Shown in pieces: positions 5,956 to 8,550 of a DNA stretch of 8,550 nt. The stretch comes from Polaromonas sp. Its GTDB lineage: Bacteria > Pseudomonadota > Gammaproteobacteria > Burkholderiales > Burkholderiaceae_C. The stretch is from the NCBI GenBank assembly GCA_014376885.1, contig JACMQR010000161.1, positions 1 through 8,550 of the forward strand, written 5' to 3'. The notes under the pieces were generated by a model. That model saw nothing but the letters and a program-made list of their open reading frames with translations, had not been told where the DNA came from and did not search any database. Position numbers and translations under genes: made by a program. Each line of letters begins with the position of its first letter. The first letter of the stretch is position 1.

Positions 5956-6414
5956 AAAAAAATCATTTGTTGTTTGATATTGGCCGCCGCAGGCAGCCTG
6001 GTCTCGACCGCCTCGGGTGCCCAGTCAGTCCCGCAGGATGACCGCCTGTACCGCGCCTTTGGCGAAAAGGCCGGTCTGGTGTCGCTGATGGATGACTTCA
6101 TGACGCGCCTGCTGACCGACCCGCGCACTGGCCCGCACTTTCGTCCCGCCAACCAGCAGCATGTCAAGGACCAGCTGGTCGAGCAGTTCTGCGCCCTTGG
6201 CGGCGGTCCTTGCGTGTACCAGGGAGCCGACATGAAGACCTCGCATGCCGAGCTCGACATCAACAAATCGGACTTTCATGCGCTGGTCGAAGTGCTGCAG
6301 TTCAGCATGGACGCCCGGGGCATTGCCTTTGGCCGGCAGAACGAAATGCTCGCCCTGCTGGCGCCCATGCACCGCGACATCATCACCGTCCATCAAGCAT
6401 TAAAGACACCATGA
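5953..6414 (+). CDS. Periplasmic group 1 truncated hemoglobin
   Basis: 153 residues: an N-terminal Sec signal peptide (MKKIICCLILAAAGSLVSTASGA, cleavage near 23) followed by a globin domain of about 125 residues. It aligns by eye without gaps through the E-F region to TrHbN of Mycobacterium tuberculosis: GGGPCVYQGADMKTSH matches the GGPxxYxGxxMKxxH block, giving proximal heme ligand H98. In the distal pocket B10, usually Tyr, is Met50 (DDFMTRLL), E7 is Val71 and E11 is Leu75, so the polar ligand-stabilising residues appear absent. Cys80 and Cys87 could form a disulfide in the periplasm. The stop overlaps the next start as ATGA, implying translational coupling to the cupredoxin. Truncated globins bind O2, NO or CO; the ligand here is unknown. 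Confidence 0.85.
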   Translation: MKKIICCLILAAAGSLVSTASGAQSVPQDDRLYRAFGEKAGLVSLMDDFMTRLLTDPRTGPHFRPANQQHVKDQLVEQFCALGGGPCVYQGADMKTSHAELDINKSDFHALVEVLQFSMDARGIAFGRQNEMLALLAPMHRDIITVHQALKTP

Positions 6415-7070
6415 AAAACCTGCTTCTTTCCAGCGCCCTCCTCTGCCTGTCTGCCGGAGCCTTGGCCGGCAGCCTGAGCGTTTCAGTCGTCGACAAGGAC
6501 GGCAAGCCGGTGCCAGACGCCGTGGTGGTCGTGCTGCCTGCCAACAAAACGGTACAGCCGGCCTTGCCCATGCCAGGACATGCCACCATCGTCCAGGAAA
6601 AAATGCAGTTTGTTCCCAATGTCACCTTGGTGCCGGTCGGGGCGAGACTCGCTTTCATCAACAACGATCCGTGGGACCACCATGTCCGGTCATCGCCTGC
6701 CGGCATGGGCCAGTTCAATGCCACCCAGGCGGGTTTCGAGTTGCGGCTGGAAGGCAAGTCGGCAACCAAACCTGCCAAACCGGCTGAAATCACGCTCGAC
6801 AAGGCGGGCGCGTTGAGCGCAACCTTGTTGGGCTGCTTTATTCACGGCTCGATGCGCGGCTTTGTCTATGCCAGCGAATCGCCATGGGCCGCAAAAACCA
6901 ACACCGAAGGCCTGGCGATTTTCGACGGTCTGCCCGAGGGCGCAGCCCAGGTCAAGGTGTGGCAGGCCGATCAGCTGATCGACCTGCCGGTGCAAAGCTT
7001 GGCGCTGACGGCATCGCCTGGCAAGCTGGCACTGCAGCTGAACGTGGTTCCGCGCCGCCGACGGGTTTGA
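6411..7070 (+). CDS. Cupredoxin-like periplasmic copper protein ('methylamine utilization protein' type)
   Basis: 219 residues from ATG 6411, overlapping the globin stop by 4 bases. A longer upstream frame exists but lies inside the globin gene and lacks a signal peptide. MKNLLLSSALLCLSAGALA is a signal peptide cleaved after residue 19. GSLSVSVVDKDGKPVPDAVVVVLP (20-43) resembles a carboxypeptidase-regulatory-like beta fold. The cupredoxin part has NNDPWDHHV, giving His91, and GCFIHGSM, giving Cys142, His145 and Met148, a plausible type 1 copper set (Cys-x2-His-x2-Met). The C-terminus is a beta domain ending in PRRRRV. Similar proteins are often annotated as methylamine utilization proteins, but no mau gene is present here. 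Electron transfer with, or copper supply to, the neighbouring envelope proteins is inferred. Confidence 0.8.
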   Translation: MKNLLLSSALLCLSAGALAGSLSVSVVDKDGKPVPDAVVVVLPANKTVQPALPMPGHATIVQEKMQFVPNVTLVPVGARLAFINNDPWDHHVRSSPAGMGQFNATQAGFELRLEGKSATKPAKPAEITLDKAGALSATLLGCFIHGSMRGFVYASESPWAAKTNTEGLAIFDGLPEGAAQVKVWQADQLIDLPVQSLALTASPGKLALQLNVVPRRRRV

Positions 7071-7101
7071 ACCCCCCGATACACGCCAGCGACGGCAGGC
7101 G

Positions 7102-7128
7102 TTGACAAAACCTTTCATGAAACTTACC
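7102..7128 (+). promoter_or_regulatory. Candidate promoter with a 10-bp palindrome in its spacer
   Basis: TTGACA at 7102-7107 is a perfect -35. The best -10 at normal spacing is only CTTACC or TTACCG near 7123-7129. TTTCATGAAA (7113-7122), a perfect palindrome, lies in the spacer. It could serve the small membrane-protein gene at 7154, but transcription through from the cupredoxin gene is equally possible. Confidence 0.3.
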
Positions 7129-7153
7129 GTGGTCACTTCGCACGGAGGCTTTC

Positions 7154-7465
7154 ATGTTCCCCCCTTCCCGACCTGTCAAGCGGCGCCCCTGGGACCGCAT
7201 CACGCTGGCGCAGTTCCAGCGCATCAGGCACTGGCGCGAAGCGCGCCAGGCGTCGCATCCGCTGGAGCGCCGGCTGTGGGAAGCGGTACTGACGCTCTGG
7301 ATGATGGGCTGGGTGGGCTGGCTCCCGGCCTTTGAAGCCGACGCGCCGTGGGCCTACCCGCTGTGTCTGCTGGGCATTTTGTTACCGCGCGTTTATGTGT
7401 ACTGGCGCGTGCGTGCCCACCAGGCCAGGCGGCTGCGTTGCGACTGGCTCGATCTTTTGGACTAG
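7154..7465 (+). CDS. Small membrane protein with two predicted helices, function unknown
   Basis: 103 residues from ATG 7154, supported by GGAGG at 7144-7148 five bases upstream. The N-terminal 40 residues are strongly basic and soluble (RPVKRRPWDRITLAQFQRIR). Two hydrophobic, Trp-rich segments follow at about 41-60 (LWEAVLTLWMMGWVGWLPAF) and 67-84 (AYPLCLLGILLPRVYVYW), with a short acidic loop between. The tail is basic, then acidic (RVRAHQARRLRCDWLDLLD). The positive-inside rule predicts both ends in the cytoplasm. I do not recognise a named family. It lies 83 bases after the cupredoxin gene and may belong to that unit or stand alone. A frame starting at 7102 overlaps its start but has no comparable features. 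Confidence 0.7.
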   Translation: MFPPSRPVKRRPWDRITLAQFQRIRHWREARQASHPLERRLWEAVLTLWMMGWVGWLPAFEADAPWAYPLCLLGILLPRVYVYWRVRAHQARRLRCDWLDLLD

Positions 7466-7472
7466 CCAGGGC

Positions 7473-7493
7473 CGGGCGAGCAGAAGTCGCCCG
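7473..7493. terminator. GC-rich hairpin between convergent genes
   Basis: CGGGCGA (7473-7479) and TCGCCCG (7487-7493) form a perfect 7-bp stem with a 7-base loop, centred in the 43-base gap between two convergent stops. A second perfect stem, GCCGGCT (7516-7522) with AGCCGGC (7526-7532), lies in the last codons of the minus-strand gene. Neither is followed by a T-run, so they may slow or stop transcription from both sides but are not classical intrinsic terminators. Confidence 0.4.
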
Positions 7494-7508
7494 CCCAGCC
7501 AGCCGGTG

Positions 7509-8550
7509 TCAGACCGCCGGCTTGGAGCCGGCTGCCCGGCGCGCCGGCAACGTATCCAGTGCCAGGCGCTGGTTGAGCGCCTGAGCCTGCGCTGCAGCGT
7601 TTCTGCCGGCTACGAACGCATGGTCGGAGTTGTAGTACTCCCACTCGCTATAGCGCCCGGCCAGCAGGATGTTCGACTTGCCCACCCAGTCGCGGATGGT
7701 CTGGACATGCGCGGCGCGGTCATGGTCGTACACCACATAGGCATACGGCATGTCCACCTGGTGGGCTGCCAGCACCGCATCGTCTGCCGTGAACATGCCG
7801 ACTGCAATGCACTCGCGGATGCACCGGTCGATCAGTTCCTGGCCGTCGCATGGCAGCGGCTTGTATTCCGAATAGGTGATCTCGCAGGTCAGGCCGAAAC
7901 CGCCGGGCGGGTTGCAGTGGGGGCTGGCATTGCCCTGTACAAAAATCCGGTGAAACACCGTGTCCTCCGGGTAGTAGATCCAGTGCTTGTCGGTCAGGGC
8001 TTCGCGGCCGATTCCCAGGTTGACGCAGCGCACCGAGACATGCCGCAGGCCCCGGGCGGCGGCCTGCACCGACGCCGGCGCCTCGTCGCCCATGGCTTTG
8101 ACCAGATGGGGCAGGGCCAGCGTGCTGACCAGCGTGTCGTAGCGGTAGCTGCGGCCATCCGCCAGCGTCACCGTGCGGCGCGACGGCGACACGGCGGCCA
8201 CCTCAGCCTGCATTTGCACATCGCCGGTCAGCAATGGCAAAAAGCCGTCCATCAGCGCCTGAAAGCCACCCTTGAGCGGATAGCCAAAGCGGGCATTCGG
8301 ACCCATCGGCTTGGTGACCGGCTTTAATGCGCCATCGATCATTTCCTCCAGGTCCGGCATCGGCACCCGGCCGCCCAGCCAGGAGGTTTCCATTTCTGAC
8401 AGCGGCACGGCCCAGAGCTTTTTGTTGTAAGGAATGGCAAAGTGCTTGGCCACGCCGGCGCCCCACACCTTGTAGATGAATTCCTCAAAATTCTTCGGCG
8501 CGGCGGCGGCGCTGCCCTTGGAGATCACGCCCGCCACCGGACTGCGGCCG
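7509..8550 (-). CDS. FAD-dependent amine-oxidase / UDP-galactopyranose-mutase-like oxidoreductase (partial)
   Basis: The C-terminal 346 residues are visible. The frame stays open through the right edge, so the GTG at 8537 is internal. FEEFIYKVWGAGVAKHFAIPYNKKLWAVPLSEM resembles the region after the first FAD-binding part in UDP-galactopyranose mutases and protoporphyrinogen-oxidase-like amine oxidases, including the aromatic PYNKKLW motif. YPLKGGFQALMDGF leads into the second FAD-binding half, and VQMQAEVAAVSPSRRTVTLADGRSYRYDTLVSTLALPHLV is the usual FAD-binding strand pair. The C-terminal NILLAGRYSEWEYYNSDHAFVAGRNAAAQA matches the last FAD-contacting segment of the family. The Rossmann GxGxxG would lie outside the window. 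The substrate is unknown; sugar, carotenoid or porphyrin-like chemistry is possible. It converges on the small membrane-protein gene. Confidence 0.75.
   Translation of the reverse strand, partial: GRSPVAGVISKGSAAAAPKNFEEFIYKVWGAGVAKHFAIPYNKKLWAVPLSEMETSWLGGRVPMPDLEEMIDGALKPVTKPMGPNARFGYPLKGGFQALMDGFLPLLTGDVQMQAEVAAVSPSRRTVTLADGRSYRYDTLVSTLALPHLVKAMGDEAPASVQAAARGLRHVSVRCVNLGIGREALTDKHWIYYPEDTVFHRIFVQGNASPHCNPPGGFGLTCEITYSEYKPLPCDGQELIDRCIRECIAVGMFTADDAVLAAHQVDMPYAYVVYDHDRAAHVQTIRDWVGKSNILLAGRYSEWEYYNSDHAFVAGRNAAAQAQALNQRLALDTLPARRAAGSKPAV

Noticed and set aside
4980..6266. 428-codon minus-strand frame opposite the DUF3034 and globin genes
   Set aside because: No recognisable domain, and it is antisense to two genes with signal peptides, family motifs and plausible starts.
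7332..8327. 331-codon + strand frame opposite the FAD oxidoreductase
   Set aside because: It starts inside the small membrane-protein gene and mirrors the FAD enzyme. It has low-complexity Arg/Gln/His content and no motif.

Overview
The window is GC-rich, densely coded DNA with few intergenic bases. The protein types and their order suggest a betaproteobacterium of the Burkholderiales, probably Comamonadaceae (Polaromonas/Rhodoferax-like). That placement rests on recognising the proteins and not on any search. No rRNA, tRNA, insertion sequence, phage gene or CRISPR array is visible.

Layout, left to right. (1) The last 35 residues of a protein resembling the C-terminal PDZ end of a DegP/DegQ/MucD periplasmic protease (+), facing a small two-CxxC zinc-ribbon protein (-). 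(2) A 359-base leader that turns AT-rich, holding a 13-bp palindrome on a promoter-like -35 element, an isolated CRISPR-repeat-like 13-mer and an 11-bp-arm AT hairpin. It leads into an FMN-dependent L-lactate dehydrogenase (lldD, +). (3) A convergent alpha/beta hydrolase of the non-heme chloroperoxidase/arylesterase type (-). It is divergent from (4) a DinB-family Y polymerase (+), whose stop abuts (5) the remains of a ZIP-family metal transporter. The ZIP copy lacks its first membrane helix and has lost its last residues to what looks like a one-base deletion.

(6) The most interesting block is a tight + strand set of three exported proteins: a DUF3034-type outer-membrane protein, a periplasmic group 1 truncated hemoglobin, and a cupredoxin-like protein of the type often labelled 'methylamine utilization protein'. 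The last two overlap as ATGA. Together they put a predicted barrel, a heme protein and a type 1 copper protein in the envelope, which suggests an undescribed small-molecule (NO, O2 or metal) handling or redox module. This is inference. The globin appears to lack the usual polar distal residues. (7) A small two-helix membrane protein follows on +, and a partial FAD-dependent amine-oxidase/UDP-galactopyranose-mutase-like oxidoreductase enters from the right edge on -.

The lactate dehydrogenase, hydrolase, polymerase and envelope module do not form one pathway. They are separate transcription units with convergent or divergent junctions.
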